The notes: generated by a model from the letters alone, not told the origin. A DNA stretch of 64,000 bases from Tomocerus qinae (GCA_020055645.1 CM034546.1:30504001-30568000), one strand, 5' to 3'; shown: positions 10,484 through 24,218, counted from the first letter of the stretch. Numbers and translations are program-made.

Positions 10484-11709
10484 CCCCTAATTAATTGTTA
10501 ATTAAGTGATCAGCGTAATAAGTTACATTTTTTCTCTATTTTTAGTTTCACAATGGATAAAACAATTCATTACAACTAGTTTAGTCTCTGGGTAAAATTG
10601 ATACTTCCTTATGTGTAAAATGTTAACTCGCAGTTAAGTCTACAATTATATATATTACTACAATTATAATATAAAACAGTCATCTTCTCAACTCAACTCT
10701 GTATCATATATAAATTATAAATAGAAATGATGTAAAGGCCATTGGCCACATCATCAAGTGAATGAAATAAAATAATAAATAATAAAAATAAATAAATAAA
10801 TATTTCCAGCAATTTAAAGGAACTGAACTATGACATCTTTCCGGTTTCTACTCTGACAAATTTCTAGGTAAAAAATGGAACATGGTCAATTTTTTAATTT
10901 ATTGGACATTTATGTTAAACTAGGCGGTCACAGGACCCAGGTCCTGTAGTACATGGGGCTAGTGCATCTACAAACAATTTTGTAAGAATTATGGTTTCTA
11001 GTAGGCCAATTACATCGGTATTCAATTGGGTTTATCACTAATATAATGTACCGGTCACAGGACCCCGGTCCTGTTATAAATAAAGCTACTGTGTATTCCG
11101 GACTATTCCGGAGCAATATTGTACGATGGGTCGAATGTATTTCAGATACATAAATTTTTATATTAATTCCAATTGACCTTTTCATGCTTTCTCATTAGGT
11201 AAGCCATATACTTTGCATATAATGTTTTCCTGCCCTCATTACTTATTTTACAGACAAAAGTTTCTGTATGGATTTAACAACCTTACTGATCTGTTATCAA
11301 ATGTCAACCCTCTACTGATTAAAAATTTATTTCTATTTTGGGTTGGTGGTAGCACGCTGAGAGAAACCTATCTACTAATGTCAGAATAATAATTATTATT
11401 ATAGTAACTAATACGTTGTAATATAATTTCTGAATAATTACTGTACGTACTATCTAGGGTATACTAAATAATCACCGTCTAAGCTAAGTAACGTTAAGAT
11501 AACTACAGCTACTCTTTGATTTGTCACCAAAACACGTAAGGTTAATCTCTACAGTCTATTGTATAGCGAATATGTCAGTATCAGAGAATATTTTATTAAC
11601 ATAATTTACTTATGTTCTACTAATATCCTTTTTATATCTAGTACTGTATCATATAATATTGACTTTTTATAAAAATATATATATACTATACAATCCATAT
11701 TATTATAGT

Positions 11710-12183
11710 ATGTTCAAGACCGTTGCATTTTTTGCTATTTTCTCCACGGTATCTGGTGCTCCTATCCCAATAGCACCTATTATCCAAGGAATTTCTCCTG
11801 GAGCTATTTCATCATTTATTGGAGCCATCAAATCGGTCATGGGATCACCGAATGAATTCGCTACGAGGTATGGATATAATTATAATGATATTTATAACTC
11901 AAAACTTCTTTATCAGACAATCAACGCTTACAACAACCAGAAACAAAGTGAACTGGAAGAACTCCAAACAAAGTTAATGGAAGAGGATATGAAAAACGAA
12001 CTTCATTACTACCAGTTAATCTCATCCCTTTTAACATCCATTCTAACTATTTTATGTGTATCTCTACTGATTAATATAAAGTCGGCCTTGGATATATATA
12101 TTGCGAATCGTAAAAAGAAATGCATTACTGAATATGAAAATAGTGTTGCAGCTAGATTAAGAAATAACCAACAGTCTATATAA
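11710..12183 (+). CDS. Small predicted single-pass membrane protein
   Basis: Intact 157-codon ORF in the middle tandem unit. I chose the ATG at 11710 over an in-frame ATG at 11659 because it starts a textbook signal peptide (MFKTVAFFAIFSTVSGA, cleavage likely around residue 17). Next comes a hydrophobic Gly/Pro/Ile stretch (about 18-45), a Tyr/Asn-rich region (50-70), and a charged likely coiled coil (QKQSELEELQTKLMEEDMKN, about 73-92). A transmembrane segment follows at about 97-120, then a basic tail with RKKK. The topology would be lumenal/extracellular N-terminus and cytoplasmic tail. I do not recognise the family. An AATAAA lies about 280 bp downstream. The neighbouring copies are frameshifted at two different places, so whether this one is expressed is open. 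Confidence 0.55.
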   Translation: MFKTVAFFAIFSTVSGAPIPIAPIIQGISPGAISSFIGAIKSVMGSPNEFATRYGYNYNDIYNSKLLYQTINAYNNQKQSELEELQTKLMEEDMKNELHYYQLISSLLTSILTILCVSLLINIKSALDIYIANRKKKCITEYENSVAARLRNNQQSI

Positions 12184-12904
12184 CCCCTAATTAATTGTTA
12201 ATTAAGTGATCAGCGTAATAAGTTACATTTTTTCTCTATTTTTAGTTTCACAATGGATAAAACAATTCATTACAACTAGTTTAGTCTCTGGGTAAAATTG
12301 ATACTTCCTTATGTGTAAAATGTTAACTCGCAGTTAAGTCTACAATTATATATATTACTACAATTATAATATAAAACAGTCATCTTCTCAACTCAACTCT
12401 GTATCATATATAAATTATAAATAGAAATGATGTAAAGGCCATTGGCCACATCATCAAGTGAATGAAATAAAATAATAAATAATAAAAATAAATAAATAAA
12501 TATTTCCAGCAATTTAAAGGAACTGAACTATGACATCTTTCCGGTTTCTACTCTGACAAATTTCTAGGTAAAAAATGGAACATGGTCAATTTTTTAATTT
12601 ATTGGACATTTATGTTAAACTAGGCAGTCACAGGACCCAGGTCCTGTAGTACATGGGGCTAGTGCATCTACAAACAATTTTGTAAGAATTATGGTTTCTA
12701 GTAGGCCAATTACATCGGTATTCAATTGGGTTTATCACTAATATAATGTACCGGTCACAGGACCCCGGTCCTGTTATAAATAAAGCTACTGTGTATTCCG
12801 GACTATTCCGGAGCAATATTGTACGATGGGTCGAATGTATTTCAGATACATAAATTTTTATATTAATTCCAATTGACCTTTTCATGCTTTCTCATTAGGT
12901 AAGC

Positions 12905-15900
12905 AGGGCCAGAAGTGCAGATTTTACTTTACATTAGATTGAGTCAAAAAATATTCCAAAACTTTGCCTTAAGAGTACGGCCTAGAGGTCAACCTTTTGT
13001 TTAGAAAAGAGAATTTGGCTATTGGCAAATTACTCCAGTCACCCACCACATTTTTTGACTCGGATACTTTTAATCACCATTATACATACTGCCATCACCG
13101 GACAATGCATCATTTTAAGGCCGAGTTACGGCCTTAATTAGTAATGTGGCGTCAAGCGATTAATTAGAAAATTTAGTGTTTTTTTATTGTAATTTTAGCT
13201 CATCGCCTGAGGAAGGCGAGGTTATAGAGCCCCACAGTCTGTCCTTACGTCCATCCTTCTGTCCCCACAATAACTTTCGAATGCAAAGAGGGCTATTGAC
13301 CAAGCTTAGCAAAAATGATGCACTATATGGACCACTGAAGATCCCTATTGATTTTGGGACAAATCGGTCCATTGGTTGCTGAGTTACCTCGCGCTCACTT
13401 TGTTTCATTTTTAAGTAGAAAGTTCAATTGCATTATTTCCTATAAATTGTTTGCGGAAAATTTTTCACTCCGCTCCTAACAAAATTAAAAGATTTATTTT
13501 GATAGTCAAATATAACTTATTTTAAAACTTTTTGATTTTAATAATCAATTAAGATCAATATTGATCTAATTTGAATTACTGTAGAGATTTAGTAATCAAC
13601 AGATATGTATCTAGAGAAATTTGGTCAAGGGGGGGGGGCAACTGACCAAAAATGATGTTAAAAATAATAAAATAAAACATTCGCGCGAAGTGCGAAATTT
13701 TTTTTTCAATTTTTGGAAAAACTCCTCTTTTTCTCAGATTTAGTGGGCCGCTGGCCCCCCTCCACCCCTACTGGATACGTGCTTGGTGATCAATCCTATT
13801 TATACTATCATTACACCAAAAAATGTGCACATGGTCGCCTTTACTCAGAGCGAGCTTCTGTTGCAACTTGCTGTAGGTTTTGTTCTCTACTCCTGTACTC
13901 GAAAAAGAGTAAAGAATTTAGGAACGTAAGTGCGTGTTTAGACGTGTCCAGTGGGGGAGGGGTGCAGCGCCCCTCTCAAAGCAACGTTAACTTATACCCC
14001 AGGTTAAAAATGTGAACCTAGTGGGTGGCCAGAGTATGTTACCGATCGCCAACTATGCTATTTTAATGCAAACATATTGACTCAGGCACCGAAGAAATCT
14101 CTTGCAACATGCATGGTTGATGTGAAGAAAATCGGCCCTCGCCCACTCCCCCAAAAGTGGGGAGGAGCTTACGTGTTCCTCAGCCAATACAATGTCACGA
14201 TCCATTCGGGGGCGTGGCTAATTGGCTGGAGCTAAAGTGTGGAAATTAGCCAGTGCGCGGGGCCTGTTACAACTGGAAATTAAGAATTTTTCCATGTCTA
14301 TTGACCCTAGAGTAGTAGTAAGATGAAATTTTAGAATATTTTTTGACTTATTGGAGTAACTCATTGAGCATACTATTATACCATTAATGGTGTATCGTAT
14401 ATTTTATACATTGTGATGAGTCGACATTATATTCAGGATTCCAAAAATTTACCACACAAGAAAATCGATTAGAGATTTCCCAAATCTGAGGTACCGGGAG
14501 CTTATAGTCCCTGGTGCATATCTTGACTATCATATTCCTCAATAACTATTTTTGGGAAAGTGCTAAAGGATCCGAGATTACTGATCAAACACCCACATAA
14601 AAATGTAAATTCAATAAAGATTCATCGGAACTTATTCTAGAGGTTATATTTTAAAAAATTTCACAATTTTGTCTTTGATTGGAAGACACACGGATTACAA
14701 AAGGCAAATACAGGATTATGTATTAATTTCACACGTTTTCAAACGATGAAGTATCTTCAAGCCGGAGACAAAAATGTGAAGTTTTCAAAGTATAACCATT
14801 TCCAAAATAAGTTTTGGAGAATCTTTTTTTCCCGTTTACGAAAACATGGGTGTAGGATCAGTAATCTCAGATCGCTTTAGGACTTTCCCAAAATATGAAG
14901 TATGAATTTTCATGATTTCCTTCACTGCCTATAAACGGTACGGCATTTACTTGTTACAGAATCGAACAGTACCGTGTTTAGGAAGTCGATTTCTGGAGGG
15001 GGGGCAATGATATCATTGGGCATGAGTATATATTCTAGGTATATTCGCGCGAGGATGCGAAAAATTTTGGCTTATTTTGTCTAAAATGAGTCAAAAATAA
15101 CCTAAAAATCCACATTTCATCATCCAAATAACCTTGAGCGCACTGAAACCTGGAAATTTTTTTATACAGAATGCATGCATTGTTCCTGTTTATGAATTTT
15201 TTGTGCCTTGTAAGTCATAGGAGACTATAAGACCGCGCAGTGCATACTTGTGTACTGCCACCAATTGTTCTGCTTTTGGACGTGTTTGGAATTTGCCTCA
15301 TTATGTGCGTTATTATGTGCTTGTGGCTGCGTTTTAGGAATTACGGCAAATCAACACACGGAAGTACAAACTTATACAGAAACGGAATTGTCTCACGTGA
15401 CTGACTTTGCCGTTTTATCTTAATAAGTAGTAGATTTAATGTATTACTGAAGAAATTGATATCCAGCGCTGGATTTATTTATTTTGGTTAAAACACTTTC
15501 TAGAATAAAATGTAACACTAATTCTTAAAATTACCAATCATTTTTATTATGTAAACCTTTATCAAATCCACTAAGTTTGGCATGAATGTATTATAAAGAC
15601 TGTTTATGTTATAAGTTATGTTATAGTTTATGTCGACGGTGATGTCGATGTGCATAAATATAAGTTTTCATAAACGTTGCGTTGGATTCTGTTTTGAATG
15701 AGATGTATTGGTCCATATTTCACAAATATTTTAATAGGAAAGAATGCATTTAAAAATCACACACACTCAATTACAATGCATATGACCATTTTTGAAACTA
15801 TAAACTTAATACTGGGTTAGCATCATTAGCATTTTTCATAACTACAGAAAATAAATATAGCAAAACGCAGATGCAAAAAACTCAGAGAACGGCAACAGAC

Positions 15901-16830
15901 TCGATCCTGCACACTGCATATATTCACTTCCTGATCCACAAGCAAAAACATCATTCACCAGATATGCTTGGTGCATATTGTTACAAAAGCCATAATCCCA
16001 ACTAACACTTTTCTGCAAGTCAAAACGTCGACCTGTGGACTTGGGCATTCCAGTTGTCATTTCTTTTTATTTTGCGTAAGGACTTGGTGATCAGAACAAA
16101 AAGGATATATTCCAAAGAGCAATGGAGAATCTCTATTTATAATCGCAGAAGTTCGAAAAAAATTTACGTGTCTATATTTCTATCTATATGTATGTACGGT
16201 TGGTAGGAGTGTTCCAGAAAAGCAAAATGCGCATGCTCACTTTCTCTAAACCACCGAACAAGTGCATAGGGGGGAACATATGTAAATTTGAATATTGTTA
16301 TCTATCTAATAAAAACTTAAGGACGAAGTTTGCATTTGGGTAATGTCCCTAAAATGAGCAATGCTCAAGTCCTGTATGCTGTATGCTTTTTACAACATCA
16401 GATATCAAATGCAACTTCTGTGTTAAGATCTGGTGTATAGAATTATTTCAAAAACAAACAACATCTTTGATTTTGATTGTGCTTTGTGTTTGTAGTAGAT
16501 ATGCATGTTTTGTGTTGCTTTTCGGGTATTGATTGTTTGTTCATCTGTAGGTAAGTATCTTTCTTAACTTAAAAATTGTCGACCTGGAATGTTTTTGCGA
16601 AATTTGTGAAAGTGAAAAATTGCGGAAATTGAATTTAAGCAACAGGATTAATGCTGCGCAAAAGCAGTTTTTCTTGAAAATGTGTACAAAAAAATTGACT
16701 TTAATATTAAATATCTCAGAAAGTAATGAGACTTTTTAAATAAAATTTGGAATGTATATTTTAGTAAATATGGGGAGACCTTTACTTTCAATATGAATCA
16801 ATTACTATCAGAGGGAGCAGAAGATGAAAG
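12905..16830. repeat. Noncoding block, first copy (second at 60368)
   Basis: From 13037 this block is repeated in direct orientation at 60368-64000. No gene is supported. It contains a GTCTGTCC-type phrase (13230-13270), a run of ten G near 13630, a GC-rich patch at 14100-14280 and repeat-like text throughout. The short piece 13036-13110 also resembles Helitron interior sequence at 5650-5750. Open frames of 60-100 codons here are not conserved in the second copy and are probably chance. Confidence 0.75.
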
Positions 16831-17199
16831 CCCCAGACGGGGGGTTAAGAAGCTCCCAAAACATTTGACTGACTCAAAAATGGATTTGAAATAACATTTT
16901 TACATACCCTTCGACAGACTCCAATGGATTTCAGCATTTTGAAAATTTGTAGCGCTATTTTAAAATTCGGGACAGTGTGCTGTTGCCATAACCATAGTAG
17001 GCAACTAAGGCAAATAGCTTAATGATTTTTTTGGGATTGTTTTTATTACTGGGATGGGTTGCCTATTGAATTTCTCTTGAGTGCTAGGATTCGTCCCTTT
17101 GCTGGGTTCACTAGTAGCAAAAATAATGGTATGATAAATAAAACAAATCTAAAGTTAAACATTTTACTGTTGGTTACCGTAGAAAATTTATATGTTGCG

Positions 17200-20100
17200 T
17201 ATTGTTGCATATTGTAGAATATCCTCTGGATGACGGCCAAAAACCTGATCCCAGCAGTAGGGTCCAATTCCCAAAAAGGCGATATGCTAGAATAATACCT
17301 CCTTCTGATGAAACTTCTAACCGGATGAGGACAACGATAGCCACCGAAATAAATCGGAACGGAATGGTTATCAGTCAGATAAAGGATCATCCAATTCTAG
17401 TGAAGATGATTCTGCCAATGAACATCAATTCTGAAAGCAGTTCAACATTTGAGTAAGTCTAAAAAATAATTTAGAAATTAATATTTTAACTTATGTTTTT
17501 CAGGGCTGGCTCTATAGTTTTTGCGGGCGATACCTTATAATTGTGATAGTATGTATAATGAAACAGTCTATATGTATTTTGGGGATATTGAAATTTATTT
17601 TTTAGCTAATTTTATTCGAGTTCGTTTGTAAAACAAAAAATTAAATACCCCGGTAAGCTATTTCTCAATATGATACTACAACAGAAAACCACTTAATGTG
17701 TATATCAAAAACTTTTATATAGCAAAGTAGTTTAAAAATTATTTCCAAAATTGGCAAACCGATTCCGGTTCCACGTATTTTTAACGAAATATTGAGTTTT
17801 TGAATTTTAAAATGGAAATATGCATGCAAAATTTTCCTTTAAACTCATACTTTAATTTATAACTAAGGTGGTTTACAGCTTTAAGGTGTATTAAAGTAGC
17901 TGTGAATCATATGAATAAACAAAATATGATCAATGTCAAATTTCCCAGGACACCTGAACCGTCTGAAAATAGTAGGAATAATTACATTATCAAAAGAAAA
18001 GAAGTAAAAACAGAAGCGCAACAAGAGGGATATCAAAAATAGAGGCCAAACCTTCAGAAAAAGACATTGACGGGAGCTTAGCATTCATAAATTAAACCTA
18101 AAGAAATTTGAGAAAAACAAGTCTTTTGGAAAGGAGGATTTGGAAAGTATTATTGAAGATATCATAACAAAATACAATTCAAAAGAAAACCCGATGCCCC
18201 TGAATATCGGAGACAGGAAATACGAAATATTCCGACAATAAGTGAGGTGGACCTACAATTTTTTTGAGGGGGAGCATTATTCTATTAAATATTATGAATT
18301 ATAATGTCACAAGGCTTGTATATACTGGATGGACCTATTACGAATTTGGCATTCATTTCCGAATATACGCCAAATGTTCAGTGCTACATAACATTTTTTC
18401 TATAGAAAAAGGATGAGCTATTTTGCTTTGACTACAGGTAAATAGAATTGTGTATTATAGACAAAGAAAATATAATGTAGAATTAAAGCTGGCGGAGCTG
18501 CTTTATAATTAAGCCTATCTGCCTGTCTGTCTATCAGTCCAACCTTTCTGTTTGTCTCTGTGGTCTGTCCGTCTAACCGTTCGTCTGTCTGTCTGCCTTT
18601 GAGCCCGATAACTCAAAAAATAATTTAAGATAAATAGTCTGTGAAATTTTAACGTAATCTAGAAATGAGTGAGATCAAGTTTTTAATGCTAGGTAACCTT
18701 GGACATGTACACTCTTAGCATGTGGGCGTAGTTTAAAATTTAAACACTAAAAATTAGTGTAAATTTAGTTCTAGAAAATTGTAGAACATTTGAAAAGTTA
18801 TTCTAAATAAACTTGTCCAGGTCAGGTCAATGCTCAAAGTATTATACGGATCAAAAGGTCATTGAATTAATTTACTAAAAACATCATGTAACGTGACCAA
18901 GCCTGATCTCCCGCCTACACTTTGAGGATGCATTTGGCAATTGTGCATTGTTTATTCTACTGGAAGATCATACAGTAATAATTATGTTAACATTTTTGTT
19001 TTGAATTTTTAGGCCAGGCGTTCAATATTAGTCCACAACTATGCTACAGATTTTGACTTTCCGTCTAAAATAGCGGCGCGTCATTCTGAGCGAGAAAGGT
19101 CAAATAAAGAACACGCTAGCAAACCGTTGGTAGGAAACGAACGTCAAAACATGAAAATCCTGAAAACTTCCCAAGAATACAAATCCTCGGAAGCTTTTAG
19201 AACTTCGTTTACGTCCTTCGTAGCAAGTGCAATTACGGACAAACACAAGTATTCTACAATTATCATGTTTCAAAAAACGGATGAGTTTTCAAAATGCAAG
19301 TGAGGTTAAGCTGTGTCGCGCTTTTTTAAGACGTCTGAAAGGGTCGGATTATCTTTCGATACTAAACCACATGTCAAGAAAATCTCCAAAGGGGAACCCA
19401 CTTTTCAGTATCCAAGTAGCGAAGAAGAATTAGATAGCCAAGCTCATCAAAATTACTTATGACTCCGAATTCCAGAGAAGAATCTAAACATTTAACTATG
19501 ACTTTGGCGTGAAATTCCAAATTGCCATTATCAAGGAGGACAACATTATGAATCAGTACGATGTCTGCGCATAAACCTTTTAAAGACTATACTTTAGCTC
19601 ACGGAATATCCTCGTCTCCTTAAAACCAAATGGTTTCTCTCTTTTAGAAAAATGCTCCTCCGTATCGGACATCGTCACAGCTCTACAAAGTAACGCTTTA
19701 AAGTGACAAGCGAACTTTTGTGTGATAAAAATAAGCCCACTCGCTGGAATCAATCTCACTTTTCTAACGGCCATTAATAAAGTAAAAATGTCGTGGTAAA
19801 TCACGCAACAAACGAAAATATATGGAAGAATCCAATAATCAATTACATGGAAGGACCATTGACAGATCGCGAAGGGAGAATTAATTGGCGTACTACATCA
19901 ATTTGGTGCACTCTTAGGACAGAAAATGTTGCTATTAGTCCACTCTCAATGGTTAACCCTACTTCAAGAATGTTTACTTGACAAAAATCATCCGAGTCCG
20001 CTTCCACTGACATCATTGGAAAGCTTCTGAACAAAAATTGCAAGACAAAGAAGATTATTTTGTATGGCAATCTTCAAACGAAGAAATGGAAAAACTTTTT

Positions 20101-20950
20101 GATGTTCTAAGAACTAACTAAAGCTGATCATTCATTTTCATCATCGTCATCAATGGGCAAGGATGAATTTCAAATAAATCTCTATTTTATTTTGGAAAGC
20201 TTAAATAGTGTCGACTTGTCCAAAAAGGGATTTCAAATTACATGAAAACTGCCGAGCGCCATTAAAAATAACGACTTAAAAAGCAAAAGACAAAACGTCT
20301 CCAGCATTTTTCAAAATATTTTTGAGAAAAACAAGGCAAGATTACAAAGTTACTACTCCAATTTCAGTGCATTTAAGGAAAAAGCTGAATTGCGCGAAAG
20401 TAATAATAGCTATTTATCACAATGAGCAGAAGGAAATGCTTGCATCATAACGCTAAATTAAAAACAAAATTTGAAGACGACGATTTATTAAAATTGATAA
20501 AGGAGGGAGAGGTGACTGAAAATTTCGCTCAAAAGTTAATTGGGATGGGCTATTCTTATAATAATTCTTCAGAGGAAAGAAAATGGCTTTTAGCTGCGCA
20601 TGTTATTAAAGAATCTTACCCCTGAATGACTATTTGGATGACAACTATAACATAACTTCAAAGCTTCTCATTTGCAACCAAAAAGTCTTTCAAGATAAAA
20701 GAAGGCCAGGAAATTACTGATTACATTGTTTGATAATATTGTGGTGAAATATCAATCTTCCCTCGATGCCTTGCAGCCCAAACTGGAAATCGTACATCTG
20801 AGAAAGAGCCTCACTTACAATGTGATTGGAATAATTTCCAATATTATGCCAAATTGAAGGCTCGAACAACATGATTTAAAGTTGTTAAGAGAAGATTCCT
20901 CAATGACATAACGACAATTAATGGTTGATCATTTTAGTTTATATATTCAC
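17200..20950 (+). pseudogene. Unknown multi-exon gene family, copy 1
   Basis: Three exon-like blocks align with minus-strand copies at 52.6-56.1 and 57.1-60.27 kb. Block A ends at 17452 before GTAAGT and contains EINRNGMVIS. Block B (17949-18437) has acceptor CCCAG and donor GTAAAT and contains IPTISEVDLQFF. Block C starts at 19013 after TTTTTAG, reads through SKPLVGNE, and reaches an ORF MSRRKCLHHNAKLK at 20422. Frame changes every few dozen codons. Conserved amino-acid phrases between copies show it was once coding. I do not recognise the product. The indel density may partly be sequencing error. Confidence 0.55.
18480..18680. repeat. GTCT/GACA-rich tract in intron of copy 1
   Basis: CTGCCTGTCTGTCTATC-type low-complexity sequence between blocks B and C. 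It occurs at the same relative position in the copies at about 54790-54870 and 59740-59830, so it predates the duplications. Confidence 0.6.
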
Positions 20951-21311
20951 AATTAAATGTTTTGTAAATATAATAATCTGAGATACATTACTATTTCTGC
21001 ATTATTAATTAATTAAATCACTAAATGGTATAGGAATAGGATGTATTATGTTATTAAAAATAGGTGGGTATGGTTTGATGAATTTGGTAATTACTAATAA
21101 AGCTACTTATGCAGGTATTCACAAAACAATAAAGAAATATTACTTAGAATTTTTAAGTAAAGAAAAGAGGAAACATTACATGTTGTATTAGCAACCACAC
21201 AATTGGAATGTATCCTTTAGACATTAAGAGTAGTAAACGTAATCATTTGTAACAATATCTGCTAGGAATATGATATATTGTGTATTTTGCAAGTGGGTTT
21301 TATTTATTAGT

Positions 21312-21444
21312 TATATAAATTATTTTGTTAACATTTGTCTATATAAATTATTTTATTAACATTTATCTATATAAATTATTTTGTTAACATTTGTCTATAT
21401 AAATTATTTTTATTAACATTTGTCTATATATAAATTATTTTGTT
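21312..21444. repeat. 28-bp tandem repeat at contig end
   Basis: Five copies of TATATAAATTATTTTGTTAA plus ACATTTGTC, with starts at 21312, 21340, 21368, 21396 and about 21425, running straight into the N gap. The array is a likely cause of the assembly break. Confidence 0.85.
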
Positions 21445-21544
21445 NNNNNNNNNNNNNNNNNNNNNNNNNNNNNNNNNNNNNNNNNNNNNNNNNNNNNNNN
21501 NNNNNNNNNNNNNNNNNNNNNNNNNNNNNNNNNNNNNNNNNNNN
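21445..21544. other. Assembly gap (100 N)
   Basis: Exactly 100 N, a conventional placeholder, so the true distance is unknown. It separates a 28-bp tandem array from the inner end of the right palindrome arm. Confidence 0.98.
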
Positions 21545-21674
21545 GACCGATTTGATGGCTCCAATAAATGATGAAATAGCTCCAGGAGAAATTCCTTGGA
21601 TAATAGGTGCTATTGGGATAGGAGCACCAGATACCGTGGAGAAAATAGCAAAAAAATGCAACGGTCTTGAACAT
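21545..21674 (-). pseudogene. Small membrane-protein ORF, right arm, truncated by gap
   Basis: The minus-strand ATG at 21674-21672 begins the same signal peptide. A T-run of seven instead of six shifts the frame after about eight codons, and the contig ends at 21545, so only the first ~43 codons' worth of sequence is present. The indel differs from that in unit 1. Confidence 0.65.
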
Positions 21675-24218
21675 ACTATAATAATATGGATTGTATAGTA
21701 TATATATATTTTTATAAAAAGTCAATATTATATGATACAGTACTAGATATAAAAAGGATATTAGTAGAACATAAGTAAATTATGTTAATAAAATATTCTC
21801 TGATACTGACATATTCGCTATACAATAGACTGTAGAGATTAACCTTACGTGTTTTGGTGACAAATCAAAGAGTAGCTGTAGTTATCTTAACGTTACTTAG
21901 CTTAGACGGTGATTATTTAGTATACCTAGATAGTACGTACAGTAATTATTCAGAAATTATATTACAACGTATTAGTTACTATAATAATAATTATTATTCT
22001 GACATTAGTAGATAGGTTTCTCTCAGCGTGCTACCACCAACCCAAAATAGAAATAAATTTTTAATCAGTAGAGGGTTGACATTTGATAACAGATCAGTAA
22101 GGTTGTTAAATCCATACAGAAACTTTTGTCTGTAAAATAAGTAATGAGGGCAGGAAAACATTATATGCAAAGTATATGGCTTACCTAATGAGAAAGCATG
22201 AAAAGGTCAATTGGAATTAATATAAAAATTTATGTATCTGAAATACATTCGACCCATCGTACAATATTGCTCCGGAATAGTCCGGAATACACAGTAGCTT
22301 TATTTATAACAGGACCGGGGTCCTGTGACCGGTACATTATATTAGTGATAAACCCAATTGAATACCGATGTAATTGGCCTACTAGAAACCATAATTCATA
22401 CAAAATTTTTGTAGATGCACTAGCCCCATGTACTACAGGACCTGGGTCCTGTGACCGCCTAGTTTAACATAAATGTCCAATAAATTAAAAAATTGACCAT
22501 GTTCCATTTTTTACCTAGAAATTTGTCAGAGTAGAAACCGGAAAGATGTCATAGTTCAGTTCCTTTGAAATTTGAAATTGCTGGAAATTTATAGAGTTCA
22601 TTTCTCAATAATGTTGTAATTACACAAAAGAACACTGAATTTAACCGATAATAATATTGCTAGTTTCTTTTTTATTAACAAACGTGACACTGACAAATAA
22701 AGCAAGGGGATTTTGTAAAACAGAAAATGGAAGTAATAAGAATTAATACTATATTTTATAGGCTCCATTATATTTACTAATTGTTAGGAATCCGTATGGT
22801 TTCTTTCTACTTAATGTGGCACTATTTGTTTATTCAGTATTGTGAAACCGCTTTAGAGGAATGCCTGATCTGTCTGTGTGACCGTCTGTCCGTTAACACG
22901 ATAACTCAAATACGGAAACACAGATTTAAAGGAATTATGCCTCATATGTCTCTCTGTATGTCGGTCTGTCTGTTAGCACGATTAAACGGTTTGAGATAAT
23001 CAACTCAAACTTTCTTAGTACGTGATCTTGGGATGAAAAATATTCTTGTAACGGTTTGAGACAATCAGTTCAAACTTTCTATGCGACTTCACATCTACTT
23101 TATGACGCCAATTTGTACATGGTTTATTATTCAATCTGTTGTACAAAAATATATGGGACGACGGACTATGACAAGGTATGATAACAGATAATATGTGAGA
23201 AGAACAATACTCAAAAACGGATAGTAACTGACACAGACAATGAGATTTTGACCTCTCTAATCAACAATGTCAACATAATGGGCTATTAAGCAGTGGAGCT
23301 GTAAAAGAAAAGGAATGACCCATCTGCCTGTCTGTCCGTCTGTTAGCACGATAATTCAAGAATGATTTGAGATAATCAATTGAAACTTTCTTCAGTCATC
23401 TAGGGATAAAATCCTACGGCAACCCGTAACAGAAGCTCGCTTGAGTAAAGGGAACCTAATGCACATTTTTGGTGGAATAGTAGTAAAAATATATTTGTTT
23501 ATTTATAGATTGCTAAAATATACTGTAATTCAAGATAGATCAATATTGACTGTTAACGTCAACAAAATTTAAAAATATTAATGTTGACTATCATAACCAC
23601 CAGAAAATCAAATATATTAATATTAGCCATGAAAATCAACAGAAAATTTAATTAGATTAAAGGCTTACTATCAAAATCATCAGAAAATCCAATTAAATTA
23701 AGGCCGACTATAAAAATCTATTGAATTCAAAATATTAGTTAAAGAGCTGACTATGTTTAAAATATTAATAAAAGAGTTGAATGTTTCACAATGTGGTGGT
23801 TAAATTTATAATTTTTAAGTTTTATTGACACAAATAATATGATCATCCGCTGAATAAAGGGTTTTAATTTAAACTCCATTCTATTGTATGTAACTTGTTT
23901 CTTACAATAATTTGGCAAACAACCGGAAGTTACTGGTTTTTTCATTGTTAATGACCAGGCAAATAATTAAAAAGAAACTTATTTGATTATGTGAGCGATT
24001 ATAACCCTAAAAGGCAAGGCAAATTTTATCTTGAAGTTCAATAATAAATAACATACTTTAACTTTTGGGTAATTTAAAAAGTCACCTATAACGTCCTGAT
24101 ACTCTGTGCTACGCAGTATGATTAAGATGGAAACTTTTAAACATAAATTTGTTAAATCCTGGTATTAGTTAAAATATTAGATATTGCAGGGCCTACATCA
24201 ACCACCTAATCTTTCATT

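Larger units (their letters stand above)
9094..12904. repeat. 1.7-kb tandem repeat, 2.2 copies
   Basis: Units run 9094-10802, 10803-12502 and a partial one 12503-12904, each starting TTTCCAGCAATTT. The period is 1700 bp for the second unit, and the first has about 8 extra bases near its start. Each full unit carries two hairpins of the Helitron 3' type in minus orientation near the beginning, then the small membrane-protein ORF. The last unit breaks off at TCATTAGGTAAGC, where unrelated sequence begins. The mirror arm has at least one unit, cut by the gap. Confidence 0.92.

Noticed and set aside
13713-14015. 100-codon plus-strand ORF
   Set aside because: The second copy of the block (from about 61035) does not keep the frame.
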